Shown piece by piece: positions 8,207 to 17,700 of a stretch of 64,000 nt of DNA. The stretch covers positions 20,629-84,628 of the forward strand of contig NZ_JAHLKM010000009.1 in NCBI RefSeq assembly GCF_024449025.1. Direction: 5' to 3'. The DNA comes from Natronomonas aquatica. GTDB taxonomy: Archaea; Halobacteriota; Halobacteria; Halobacteriales; Haloarculaceae. The notes under the pieces were generated by a model. The model saw only the letters and a list, made by a program, of their open reading frames with translations. It was not told the DNA's origin and did no database searches. The stretch's first letter is position 1. Every line of letters begins with the position of its first letter. The position numbers and the translations under genes are program-made.

Positions 8207-8599
8207 ATGCCACGCGATTACGACCGCTCGGAGATCCCGTCGGTGTACAACCTCGGCGACGTGACGCCGTACCGCGACGAGGAGGGCTTCCAGCAGGTGG
8301 TCTTCCGGGGGATCGATCAGCTGATCGGCTTTTCTCGCATCAGCCCCGAAAAGCCGGAAGCCGACCCCCACACCCATCCTTACGAGCAGACGAACATGCT
8401 GCTCGAGGGACGTCTGGAGTTCCACGTCGACGGCGAGTGGGTCGAACTCGAACCCCACGACGCGCTGACGATCCCGCCGGAGATCCCACACACAGCGCGG
8501 CCAATCGAAGGCGAACACGCGACACTGCTGGCGTTCTGGCCGCTCCGGGAGGACCGCCTCGACGGGACGGAATACCAGCGCGAGTTCCCCGATTTATAA
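8207..8599 (+). CDS. Single-domain cupin protein
   Basis: A 130-aa protein with one cupin barrel. Motif 1 is HTHPYEQTNMLLEG (metal-binding His, His and Glu) and motif 2 is PPEIPHTAR (final His). Such small cupins are metal-dependent enzymes or ligand sensors; nothing here fixes the substrate. A TATA-like box (CACTTATGA, 8173-8181) lies about 27 nt before the ATG, so the gene is probably transcribed alone and leaderless. Confidence 0.85.
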   Translation: MPRDYDRSEIPSVYNLGDVTPYRDEEGFQQVVFRGIDQLIGFSRISPEKPEADPHTHPYEQTNMLLEGRLEFHVDGEWVELEPHDALTIPPEIPHTARPIEGEHATLLAFWPLREDRLDGTEYQREFPDL

Positions 8600-8776
8600 C
8601 GGATGGTGAGGGAGGGGCCACCGCGGGGACCCCGGCGCCCCGTTCTCGGCGTGTCATAGAGAACGTCTCGTACGCTCGTTCTCCAAGATCTGCCAGGACC
8701 TGTGTAACGCGCGTATGCACCACCGGGATCGCGAACGCCCACAGCATTATCGCGATTGCTTCCCTATAGAGAAAGG

Positions 8777-9067
8777 ATGGCAGACACGGAAAGCGGACGA
8801 GAGACGCAAGCGGATGGGGACAACCGACGCGAAAACGGGAGCCCGTCGCCCCCCGAGTGTCACCGTCGCGGCTGCACCGAGCGGGCGACGTTTGTCGTCC
8901 TCGAACGGTATCAGGAAGAGACCGGGCACGGTGCCGTTGAGGCGGAGGCCCATCTCTGTCGGGAGCATACCGCCGAAGAGAGTCCCACGAATCTCGATGG
9001 GAGTTACGCTGAGTACGTGTTCCGTGTCGAGCCGCTCGAAGAGACGCCGGATCCGGACACGGCGTGA
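8777..9067 (+). CDS. Small acidic protein with a Cys/His zinc-binding pattern
   Basis: A 96-aa protein. After a polar, disordered N-terminus (about 25 residues) it has CHRRGC, then LERYQEE, then HLCREH, a C-x4-C ... C-x2-H arrangement that probably binds one zinc. The ATG at 8777 is preferred over an upstream in-frame TTG because AT-rich sequence (GCATTATCG, about 8744) lies roughly 27-33 nt before it. Proteins like this are frequent in haloarchaea, but I cannot assign a function. The next gene is convergent. Confidence 0.7.
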   Translation: MADTESGRETQADGDNRRENGSPSPPECHRRGCTERATFVVLERYQEETGHGAVEAEAHLCREHTAEESPTNLDGSYAEYVFRVEPLEETPDPDTA

Positions 9068-9182
9068 ACAGAACGGACTTCGAGGTAGGCGATATGGTCG
9101 TGTTGGCTAACCGCGACGTCGAAGCGGAGTGGACGAAACGGGGCAGGAGGGAGCCGACGGAACGAACGACCGCCGGCCGCGA

Positions 9183-10058
9183 TCAGTCCAGGCGGTCGTC
9201 GACGACCGTCCGGGCGACCGAAACGGCGTTTGCGATCCCGGCCTCGAAGCCGTCCTCGAAGGTCGGCGCGAAGAGCGACTCCCGGGCCGAGATGCCCGGT
9301 TTTGGTCGGTCGTGGTTCGAGATCCCGCGGATCGAGAGGTACCGATCGAGGCGGCCGAACCGCTGGAGCGCCGCCGCGGTCCCCGCGTCCTCCATCTCCG
9401 TCGCCCGGTAGGGGCCGGGCGCGCGGGTCTCGACGAGCCGTTCGGCCTGTTCGGCGAGGTCGTGGCCGTGCCAGATCTCGTCGCCACAGAGGTTGGTCCC
9501 GCCGACGACACGGGGCGCATCGCTAGCCCCGGCGCCCACGGCCGCGAGGTCGGCCCCCTCGGCGAGCGTCCGTGCCTCCGCGACCAGTTCGGCGTCGAGA
9601 TCGAAGACGCCCTGCTCGTCGGTGTAGGGGTTCAACGCGATCGGTCCCTCCCCGTCCCAGTCTTTGTCTTCGTCCTCGTCATCGTACTCGTCTTCCCCGT
9701 CGGCCGGGTCGACCCGGCACTTGTCGTCCCAGTCGACGACCGTGTCGGCGACGACGACCGAACCGACCGGAAGCGTCGGCGGGCCGCCGGCGGCGCCGAC
9801 CGAGAGGACGAGCGCTCCCGCGGGATCGAGGCGGTCACTCGAGAGCAGCGCGGCGGTCGTCGTCGCGGCCGCGGCCTTGCCGATCCCCGTCGGAACGACG
9901 GCCAGCCCCCGATCGGAGTACCGGAGCGGCGTCGGGACACCGTCGATTTCGATCGCCCCCTCGAGGTCGTAGGCCGCCCGCCAGGGGGCCGCCTCGCCGG
10001 GCAACCCGTCCAGGTCGTCGAAGGCCGGCAACACGAGAGCGTCCACGTCGAGGGTCAT
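9183..10058 (-). CDS. Nucleoside phosphorylase-superfamily protein (purine nucleoside permease/phosphorylase-like)
   Basis: A 291-aa protein of the PNP/UDP phosphorylase fold. Indicators are VVPTGIGKAAAATTT (phosphate-side glycine loop), LVLSVGAAGGPPTLPVGSVVVAD, and RATEMEDAGTAAAL, the Met-Glu segment that contacts the nucleoside, followed by RGISNH. Family members cleave nucleosides to base and ribose-1-phosphate, or take part in nucleoside uptake. Substrate specificity cannot be deduced. A species-specific acidic loop (about residues 120-138, DEYDDEDEDKDWD) interrupts the domain. Transcribed alone, divergent from hjc. Confidence 0.8.
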   Translation of the reverse strand: MTLDVDALVLPAFDDLDGLPGEAAPWRAAYDLEGAIEIDGVPTPLRYSDRGLAVVPTGIGKAAAATTTAALLSSDRLDPAGALVLSVGAAGGPPTLPVGSVVVADTVVDWDDKCRVDPADGEDEYDDEDEDKDWDGEGPIALNPYTDEQGVFDLDAELVAEARTLAEGADLAAVGAGASDAPRVVGGTNLCGDEIWHGHDLAEQAERLVETRAPGPYRATEMEDAGTAAALQRFGRLDRYLSIRGISNHDRPKPGISARESLFAPTFEDGFEAGIANAVSVARTVVDDRLD

Positions 10059-10154
10059 ACTGTCAGTTCGAGTGGCTCTGACAAAGAGGCGGCGGTCGGT
10101 CCAGGAGGCGGGGGAGGCGGGAAGACAGAGCCGAACGGGCCGACGGAGGACGGG

Positions 10155-10162
10155 GCTTAAGC
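10155..10162 (+). promoter_or_regulatory. TATA box of hjc
   Basis: GCTTAAGC lies 25-32 nt before the hjc ATG at 10187, a typical haloarchaeal leaderless promoter. It helps decide that start over an earlier in-frame alternative at 10163. Confidence 0.6.
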
Positions 10163-10186
10163 GTGCCGGCGCCCGAACGGACGGTA

Positions 10187-10702
10187 ATGGCGAACCCGAA
10201 CGCGAAGGGCGACCGCAGGGAACGTGAACTCGTCACGGCGCTGGACGAGGCGGGGTTCGCGGTGATGCGCGCGCCCGCCTCGGGCAGCGCGACCGAGCGG
10301 GAACTCCCGGACGTGCTGGCCGGCGACGGCGAGACCTTCTATGCGATCGAGGCGAAATCCTCGGCGGGCGATCCGATCTACCTCTCCGGCGAGGAGATCG
10401 AGGCGCTGGTGTACTTCGCGCGGAACTTCGGCGCGAAACCCCGCGTCGGCGTCCGGTTCGACCGGGAGGAGTGGTACTTTTTCCATCCCGGCGATCTCTA
10501 CGAGACCGACGGCGGCAACTACCGGGTAAAAAAGGAGACGGCACTCGCGGAGGGGACCGACTTCGCGGAGTTCACCGGCGAATCCCGGAAAGTGACTCTC
10601 GAAGAGATTTCAGTCCGGAGCGAGGCCGACAACAAACGCGAGATACTGGAGGCGGTAAAACGCGGCGATCTCTCTGTCGACGAGGCCCTGGAAATGTTTT
10701 GA
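10187..10702 (+). CDS. hjc: Holliday junction resolvase Hjc
   Basis: A 171-aa archaeal resolvase that cuts four-way DNA junctions during recombination repair. The nuclease motifs are visible: [10 protein letters not shown] with the first Glu, [10 protein letters not shown] with the Asp, and YAIEAKSS, the E-x-K core, followed by a conserved basic region. The fold normally spans about 130 residues; here about 40 extra acidic residues follow ([14 protein letters not shown] and onward). The ATG at 10187 starts at the conserved segment and sits 25 nt after its TATA box. Confidence 0.9.
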   Translation: MANPNAKGDRRERELVTALDEAGFAVMRAPASGSATERELPDVLAGDGETFYAIEAKSSAGDPIYLSGEEIEALVYFARNFGAKPRVGVRFDREEWYFFHPGDLYETDGGNYRVKKETALAEGTDFAEFTGESRKVTLEEISVRSEADNKREILEAVKRGDLSVDEALEMF

Positions 10703-11010
10703 ACGCCCCTGGCTAATCGGCGGGCGTGCGGGAGACACGGCACGAATCCCGTACTTCGAATCATAAAATAGTCGACAGTAACGCGAACCGCTTCCGTTTC
10801 AGTCTCCCGTCAGTTCATCCATACATTCGGCACAAACGTCTATGGTACCGATCCGCCGAGTTCGTCCTCCCGATCTTACGTGGGCCCACCGATCGATATC
10901 TCGATAAACGCCGTTTCAGCGTGTTCAGCGAGCGCCGTTATTGAAACGAACCGACCCGGTCTCGATCGACGGATCACCCGAAATCGCCGGACTCGGCCCG
11001 AGACACGCGG
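10703..11010. other. Intergenic stretch between hjc and the NOG1-like gene
   Basis: Slightly AT-richer than the flanking genes. No credible gene, RNA or repeat was recognised. The promoter of the next gene lies at its right end. Confidence 0.6.
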
Positions 11011-11018
11011 TTTATAAG
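11011..11018 (+). promoter_or_regulatory. TATA box of the NOG1-like GTPase gene
   Basis: TTTATAAG lies 22-29 nt before the ATG at 11040, marking a leaderless promoter and arguing against the upstream in-frame start at 10941. Confidence 0.65.
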
Positions 11019-11039
11019 TCATCGCGCACAAACTGGGGT

Positions 11040-12017
11040 ATGCACTTCGAAGACCTTCCGACGACGCCCCGGTCGGAGGAGCTGGTCGACAAGGCGTTCT
11101 CGCGGGCGGCGCGGGCGGGGCGGGCAAAATCCGGCAAGGAGGCCCAGGAGTCGATGCTCCAGACGGCGGCGAACATCCTCTCCGATAACCTCGGCAACGT
11201 GGTCACCTCCTGGCCCGACTTCGATACGGTCGACGACTTCTATTATGAGTTCGCGGACGCGACGCTTTCCGACACGGACGTCGAGGGGATCGACCGGCTC
11301 AGACAGCACCTCTCGGAGGTGATGTGGGCCTCACGGCAGACTGACTCGATCAAAGGGGAGTACCAGGGCCGGATCAGAAACGCCGACACCGACACCGCCC
11401 GGAAGCTCCGCAAGCAGGCCTTCGCCCGGCTCGCGGACGTGACCGAACAGGTGGAAGCGGACCTCCTGGCGATCGGGGAGGCCCGCGACGCCCTCAAGAC
11501 GCTGCCGGACATCCGGGCCGACGAGCCCGCGATCGTCGTCGCCGGCTACCCGAACGTCGGCAAGTCGTCGTTCGTCAACCGGGTCACGAACGCCACGAAC
11601 GAGACGGCCGCCTATCCCTACACGACCACCCGGATCGGGATCGGTCACCTCGAGCGCGACCGCATCCGGTATCAGTTGATCGACACGCCCGGACTGCTCG
11701 ATCGGCCGGCCGAGGAGCGGAACGCGATCGAGTCACAGGCCGTCTCGGCGCTGACACACCTGGCCGACGCGGTCGTGGTGCTGCTCGACGCCAGCGGCGA
11801 CTGTGGGTACCCTCTCGATCGTCAGCTCGATTTGCTCGCCGAGATCGAGGCGACCTTCGAGGCGCCGGTGCTGGCCGTCTGTAACAAATCCGACCGCTCG
11901 CGGGACGTCGACGCCGACCACTACATGAGCGTCGAGACGGGCGAGGGCGTCGAGGGGGTCGTCGACGCCGCGATCGGGGCGATCGGCTACGAGCCCGAAC
12001 TCCCGTTCGAGTCGTAG
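11040..12017 (+). CDS. NOG1-family GTPase (ribosome biogenesis)
   Basis: A 325-aa GTPase of the NOG1 branch of the Obg superfamily, which in other organisms helps assemble the large ribosomal subunit. An N-terminal helical domain (residues about 1-155, with MHFEDLPTTPRSEELVDKAF) precedes the G domain. G1 is YPNVGKSSFVN, G3 is DTPGL and G4 is NKSD. Length fits archaeal members, which lack the eukaryotic C-terminal extension. Start chosen from the conserved N-terminus and the TATA box 22-29 nt upstream. The following gene is convergent. Confidence 0.92.
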   Translation: MHFEDLPTTPRSEELVDKAFSRAARAGRAKSGKEAQESMLQTAANILSDNLGNVVTSWPDFDTVDDFYYEFADATLSDTDVEGIDRLRQHLSEVMWASRQTDSIKGEYQGRIRNADTDTARKLRKQAFARLADVTEQVEADLLAIGEARDALKTLPDIRADEPAIVVAGYPNVGKSSFVNRVTNATNETAAYPYTTTRIGIGHLERDRIRYQLIDTPGLLDRPAEERNAIESQAVSALTHLADAVVVLLDASGDCGYPLDRQLDLLAEIEATFEAPVLAVCNKSDRSRDVDADHYMSVETGEGVEGVVDAAIGAIGYEPELPFES

Positions 12018-12028
12018 ACGAGCGACGG

Positions 12029-12781
12029 TTACGGGGTTCCGGCTGTCGCGTTGTACGTCACGGTGACCTGATACTGGACGGAGACATCGCCGCTCTCGAT
12101 CGCAGTGTCGGGAGGAGCGCCTCCGTCACCGGCCGCGGCCTCGTGCCGGACCGGTCGGAAGTTCCGCTGTGCCGCGTCGACGCGGTGGACGCCCGTCACG
12201 CTGAGTTCGCCGTTGTCGGCGATCGTATCGGCCTGCGTCCGGGCGTCGCCCATGGCGTCGCCGATCGCCTCCTCGCGGAGTTCGTTCCGGCGTTCCTCCG
12301 AGAGCGTGAACCGGATGTCGTTGATCTCGGCGTCGCTGTCGGCGGCAGCGTCGACGACAGCGCCGGTCCGATCGGGGTCATCCAACGTAATCTCGAAGGC
12401 GTGGACGCCCCGATAGGCCGGGGTTTCATCCTCGGCACCGGGCTCGCGGGGACGGCGAGGCTCGTCGATCCGGTAGGAGACCGTCTCGTAGTCGTCCTCG
12501 GTGATGCCGGCCGATTCGAGTGCCGAACGGAGCGCGTCGGCGTCGGCGGTCAGTTCGTCACGGACCGCGGCGGGGTCGTCGCCGGCCGCGGTCGCGGCGA
12601 CCCGGACGACTGCCCGGTCCGGGGCCGCGTCCGCCCCGCCGACTGCGCTGACGGTGATGCTTCGATCGGCGCCGTCGGCCGGGGCGTCGGCACCGATCGG
12701 CGAGACGATGGCGGCACCGACGAGGGTAAGTGCGAAAAGCGAGACCACGATTACCAGCACTGCGAGTCGTTCCCGTTGCAT
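12029..12781 (-). CDS. SIMPL-domain (DUF541) exported or membrane-anchored protein
   Basis: A 250-aa protein with an N-terminal hydrophobic helix (LAVLVIVVSLFALTLVGAAI) that is a signal or membrane anchor. The SIMPL domain follows: ITVSAVGGADAAPDRAVVRV at the start, repeated D-x-R blocks, and VQYQVTVTYNATA at the end. SIMPL proteins are periplasmic or surface proteins of poorly known role. A leaderless promoter box (CTTATAC on the minus strand, 12807-12813) lies 26-32 nt before the ATG. Confidence 0.88.
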   Translation of the reverse strand: MQRERLAVLVIVVSLFALTLVGAAIVSPIGADAPADGADRSITVSAVGGADAAPDRAVVRVAATAAGDDPAAVRDELTADADALRSALESAGITEDDYETVSYRIDEPRRPREPGAEDETPAYRGVHAFEITLDDPDRTGAVVDAAADSDAEINDIRFTLSEERRNELREEAIGDAMGDARTQADTIADNGELSVTGVHRVDAAQRNFRPVRHEAAAGDGGAPPDTAIESGDVSVQYQVTVTYNATAGTP

Positions 12782-12806
12782 ACCCAGGGGGACGGTATCA
12801 AAAAGC

Positions 12807-12813
12807 GTATAAG
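12807..12813 (-). promoter_or_regulatory. TATA box of the SIMPL-domain gene
   Basis: Reads CTTATAC on the minus strand, 26-32 nt before the ATG at 12781, fitting a leaderless transcript. Confidence 0.55.
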
Positions 12814-12874
12814 TAGCGAAAACTCAAGCGGCCGTTTGACCCATGCCCGGCAGCCCGAGAACGCCGACCGTCCG

Positions 12875-14170
12875 CTAGCGGCTCCACTGGATCTCGAGGT
12901 AGCGCACCTGAACGTCGACGGCGAGTTCGTACTCGTCGGCGAGGCGGGATTCGATCCCGTCGGCGAGCCCCGAACGCGGCACGTCGGGCGGAACGCCGAC
13001 CGTGACGGCGACCGTCGTCGGGTGTCGGAACAGGAGGTTCTCGGTCTCGGTCCTCACCTCGAGTTCGAGGAGTTCGTACCCCGAGTAGGCGGGGTCCTCG
13101 AGTTCGGTCGCGACGCCCTCGCGGATCTCCTGTTCGGTCTGGGCGGTTTGATAGGAGTCGTACGTCACGCCACCGAGGAACACAGAGAGGAGCGCGATCG
13201 CACCGACGAGCGCGGCGACGCGTTTCAGCGTGGCGATCTTCGCCCGGTCGTGTCTGAAGAACTGTTCGGGTCGATAACCGCCGTACCACAGCACGACGAG
13301 GGCGGCGAGGTTGATCGAAAGGACGTTTACCGCGACGAGGACGGCCGATCCGACGGCCAAAGACGGGACCCCGTACGCGAGGCCGATGCCGACCGTCGCC
13401 GCCGGCGGGATCAACGCGACGGCGATCATGACGCCGACCAGCGCCGCCGAGACGCCCGTCATGAGGCTCATCGCGCCGGCGACGCCGGCGCCCAGCGCCA
13501 CCGCCAAAGAGAGGACGCTCGGGGAGAGTCGCTCTTCGACCTCCGAGAGCGTGAGCGGATCCAGCCCCGGCGGAACGAGGTTCGCCGTCTGGACGAAAAG
13601 GGCGAAAACTGTCGCGGAGATGACCGCAAGGACGATGCCGAGAACCTGCAGACCGATACCCCGCCGGAAGAGTTCGCCGTCGTCGATGACGCTGCCGACG
13701 GCGGCGGCCATCGCCGGGCCGATGAGAGGGGCGATGACCATCGAACCGACGACGGTCGCCGGCGAGTCCAAGAGGAGTCCGGCCGTCGCGATGATCGCAG
13801 AGACGACAGTCATCGTCACGTAGGTCGGCAGGGCGGCCGCGAGTTCCTCGGCTCGGGCTTCCAGTTCCTGTCTCGCGATGCGCTCTTCGTTCGTATCCTC
13901 GGCGTAGGTCTCTTTGAGCGCGTCGAACTGCTCGGATTCGACCGTCTCGGCGCTGACGACGACGGTGTAGGCCTCCCGTTCGAGGCCGATCTCCCGGAGC
14001 TTCTCTAAGACCGGCTCGACGGCGTTGGTCGGGAGCGGAAAGTACGCGACTGCGGTGTAGGTCCGGCCGCTGGTCTCGTCGGTGACGACGTAGTCGATCC
14101 CCTCCTCATCCAGGAGTTCCAGCACCGTCTCGCGTTTCCCGGTCGGGATCGTCACCTGAACGAGTCGCAC
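12875..14170 (-). CDS. DUF389 / TIGR00341 family membrane protein
   Basis: A 431-aa protein. Residues 1 to about 80 form a soluble ferredoxin-like sensor domain (MRLVQVTIPTGKRETVLELL). A membrane part of about six or more helices follows, with the glycine/proline-rich family block GSMVIAPLIGPAMAAAVG at about residues 155-172. A C-terminal soluble domain of about 90 residues ends the protein. The family is widespread but its biochemical role is not established. Monocistronic by position: the neighbours on either side have their own promoters. Confidence 0.88.
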   Translation of the reverse strand: MRLVQVTIPTGKRETVLELLDEEGIDYVVTDETSGRTYTAVAYFPLPTNAVEPVLEKLREIGLEREAYTVVVSAETVESEQFDALKETYAEDTNEERIARQELEARAEELAAALPTYVTMTVVSAIIATAGLLLDSPATVVGSMVIAPLIGPAMAAAVGSVIDDGELFRRGIGLQVLGIVLAVISATVFALFVQTANLVPPGLDPLTLSEVEERLSPSVLSLAVALGAGVAGAMSLMTGVSAALVGVMIAVALIPPAATVGIGLAYGVPSLAVGSAVLVAVNVLSINLAALVVLWYGGYRPEQFFRHDRAKIATLKRVAALVGAIALLSVFLGGVTYDSYQTAQTEQEIREGVATELEDPAYSGYELLELEVRTETENLLFRHPTTVAVTVGVPPDVPRSGLADGIESRLADEYELAVDVQVRYLEIQWSR

Positions 14171-14323
14171 ACCGGTGGCGTCGAACCGGAGGGCGATAAA
14201 GCCAACCGTTGTACCGTTGAGCCGACCGGTGTCCGGTTCGGGACAATGCGGTGAATGTGACGATCCGAACGGGGTGTATGCTCCCGCCGGCTTCGACTAT
14301 GTTACGTGATCACATCGTTACCA

Positions 14324-14330
14324 TTATATA
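14324..14330 (+). promoter_or_regulatory. TATA box of the 55-aa protein gene
   Basis: TTATATA, 24-30 nt upstream of the ATG at 14354; one of the clearest leaderless promoters in the window. Confidence 0.65.
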
Positions 14331-14353
14331 CTCACTGACAACAATTAACACAT

Positions 14354-14521
14354 ATGCCGCAGAACCCGGCAACCCCCGCGACGGTCTCCGAGTGCGAGGT
14401 CATGGCTTCGGTCGACGACGGCGACGACGGGGAACGGCTTATCATCGCTGAACTCTGCAGCGACGAGGCGTACCTCGCGATGTCGACGGACGCGACGGTC
14501 GTCGTCGGCGAGTGGCGGTAG
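14354..14521 (+). CDS. 55-aa conserved-looking haloarchaeal small protein
   Basis: A short open frame starting MPQNPATPATVSECEVMASV and ending VVVGEWR. It is supported by a strong TATA box at the leaderless distance and by codon use like the neighbours (G/C at third positions). From memory it resembles a haloarchaeal family of about 60 residues, provisionally of the DUF7556 type, with an acidic turn followed by a strand-like LIIAELCSDEAY. Function unknown. It lies immediately before the PolD large subunit gene on the same strand with 187 nt between them. Confidence 0.65.
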   Translation: MPQNPATPATVSECEVMASVDDGDDGERLIIAELCSDEAYLAMSTDATVVVGEWR

Positions 14522-14708
14522 CCGGGATCGCGGACGGTCAGGTTTCGGCCCGGCGAGCGTGCCGGGAGGCGAACGGCTTTTGCTCCCCGGGGTTGTTGCT
14601 CGGGATATGCGCTACCGACGTGTCGACCCCGACCGCCGTCCTCGCGGTCGGCTCGAACGCGAACGCGACGACGTGACCGAGCCCGAGCGCCGGCGTTGGC
14701 CCCTGTAG

Positions 14709-17700
14709 ATGCGTCCCGACGACGAGCGGTATTTCGAGCGGCTGGAAGCCGACCTCGAGGACGCGCTCGCGGTGGCACGGACGGCCCGCGAACGCGGCGG
14801 CGACCCGACCGAGAGCGTCGAGATCCCGATCGCCAGGGACATGGCCGACCGCGTCGAGAACATCCTCGGGATCGAGGGGGTCGCGGCGCGGGTCCGGGAG
14901 ATGGAGGCCGACCCCGACCTCTCGCGGGAGGAGGCGGCACTGGAGTTGGCCGCCGACTTCGCCGAGGGGACCGTCGGCGACTACGAGACCCGTGCCGGGA
15001 AAGTCGAGGGGGCCGTCCGGACGGCCGTCGCACTCTTGACCGAGGGCGTCGTCGCCGCACCGATCGAGGGGATCGATCGCGTCGAGATCCTCGAAAACGA
15101 CGACGGCACGGAGTTCATCAACATCTACTACGCCGGGCCGATCCGCTCGGCCGGCGGGACCGCCCAGGCGCTTTCGGTGCTCGTCGCCGACTACACCCGC
15201 ACGCTCGTGGGGATCGAGAAGTATCACCCCCGATCGGAGGAGGTCGAACGCTACGCCGAGGAGCTGTCGCTGTACGACGACGAGACGGGGCTGCAGTACG
15301 CCCCCAAAGACGCCGAGGCGAAGTTTATCGCCGAACACCTGCCGATCATGCTCGACGGGGAGCCGACGGGCGACGAGGAGGTCTCGGGCTTTCGGGACCT
15401 CGAACGGGTCGATACCAACAACGCCCGCGGTGGAATGTGTCTCGTGTTGGGCGAGGGGATCGCCCAGAAGGCGCCGAAGATCCAGCGGTACACCTCCCAG
15501 CTGGAGGAGATCGATTGGCCCTGGCTCCAGGATCTCATCGACGGGACGTACAAGGAATCGAAGGGTGAGGGTGAGAGTGAGGAAATCGAGGGCGAGGACG
15601 GGACCCACGAAGGGGACGACTCCGACGGCGAGGCGGACGAAAGCGACGGCGAAACGGGCGAGGGGACCGAAACTGGCCCGGCCGATATCGAGGACCCGCC
15701 CCGTCCCGATCCGGAGACGAAGTTCCTCCGGGATCTGATCGCCGGGCGGCCGGTGTTCGGCCACCCCTCCGAGGAGGGGGGGTTCCGTCTCCGGTACGGC
15801 CGGGCGCGCAACCACGGCTTCGCGACCGCCGGGGTCCACCCGGCGACGATGCACCTGGTCGATGACTTCCTCGCGGCCGGCACGCAGATCAAGACCGAAC
15901 GGCCCGGCAAGGCGGCGGGCGTGATCCCCGTCGATACGATCGAAGGGCCGACGGTCAAACTCGCAAACGGGGACGTCCGCCGGATCGACGATCCCGAGGA
16001 GGCGCTGGCGGTCCGCAACGGTGTCGAGGCGATCCTCGATGCGGGCGAGTACCTCGTCAACTACGGCGAGTTCGTCGAGAACAACCACCCGCTTGCGCCG
16101 GCGAGCTACACCGTCGAGTGGTGGCGCGAGGACATGGCCGCGGCGGGAGCGGACGTGCAGGCGCTCGAAGACGCCCCCCGGGTCGACCTCGAACATCCGA
16201 GCGCCGGGCGGGCGCTCGCGTGGGTCGAAGAGTACGACGTTCCCCTGCATCCGGCGTACACCTACCTCTGGCACGACCTCGATATCGAGCGCTTCCGGGC
16301 GCTGGCCGAGGCCGCAAGCGGCGGCGAGTGGGTCGAGGCCGACGGGGCCGCCGTCGGGACCCCGGAGACGACCGAAGCGCGAACGCTCGTGGTCCCGAAC
16401 ACCGATCCGGTCCGGGAGGCCCTGGAGGTCCTTTTGGTCGAACACACCCAGGGCGAAGAGACGCTGACGGTCCCGGACGCGGTGCCTTTGGTCCGCTCGC
16501 TCGGGCTCACCGACGATCTGGAGCCGACCTGGAGGACGCTGTCGGCGGCGGCCCGTGAGTGGGACGACGGCGGGAACGCCCACAGGGCCGTCAACGAGGT
16601 GGCCCCCTTCGAGGTCCGCGAGCGGGCCCCCACCCGGATCGGTTCCCGGATGGGCCGCCCCGAGAAGTCCGAAAAGCGGGATCTCTCGCCGGCCGTCCAC
16701 ACGCTGTTCCCGATCGGCGAGGCCGGCGGGGCCCAGCGGAACGTCGCCGACGCGGCGAGCCACACCGACTCGATGCGGGATACCCCCGGCGAACTCGAAG
16801 CGCAGGTCGGACGGCGGCGGTGTCGGTCGTGTGAAACCTCGACCTTCAGGGCGCGGTGTCCGGAGTGCAACGACGTGACCGAGCCGCATTACGTCTGTCA
16901 CAGCTGCGATATCGACGTCGAACCCGACGAGGCCGGGCGGGCGATCTGTCCCCGCTGTGAGAGCGAGGCCGACGCCGTCCAGCGGACGACGATCGACGTC
17001 CACGGGGAGTACCGCTCGGCGCTGGAGAACGTCGGCGAACGCGAGAACGCCTTCGACGTCCTGAAAGGCGTCAAGGGGCTCTCCTCGGAACACAAGGTTC
17101 CGGAGCCGATCGAGAAAGGTATTTTGCGGGCGAAAAACGGGGTTTCCTCGTTCAAAGACGGAACCGTCAGATACGACATGACCGACCTGCCGGTGACGTC
17201 CGTCCGGGCGGCGGAACTGGACGTCTCCGTCGGCCAGCTGAAATCGCTCGGCTACGGGACTGATATTCACGGCGAGCCGCTGACACACGAGGACCAGCTC
17301 GTCGAGCTACGTGTACAGGACATCGTGCTCTCGGACGGTGCGGCCGAACACATGATGCGAACCGCCGACTTCGTCGACGATCTGTTGGAGCAGTACTACG
17401 GGCTGGAGCCGTTCTACGAACTCGAAACGCGCGAGGATCTGGTCGGCGAGTTGGTCTTCGGGATGGCGCCACACACCTCCGCCGCTGTTGTCGGTCGAGT
17501 GATCGGGTTTACGTCGGCGGCGGTCGGATACGCCCATCCGTACTTTCACGCGGCGAAGCGGCGGAACTGCTTCCATCCCGAGACGAAACTCTGGTATCAG
17601 GACGACGACGGGTGGCACTACGAGGAGATCGAGACACTTGTCGAATCGCGGCTGGAGAACCCCGAAAAGGACGACTTCGGAACGTTGGTGCAGGAACTGG

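Noticed and set aside
9064..9411. Open frame starting with GTG that overlaps the stop of the small zinc protein gene
   Set aside because: Most of it is antisense to the nucleoside phosphorylase gene, its composition is that of a shadow frame, and it resembles no family.
14538..17288. Very long minus-strand open frame (916 codons)
   Set aside because: It is antisense to the PolD large subunit gene; high-GC genes routinely give such shadows, and its translation is arginine/glycine-rich without domains.
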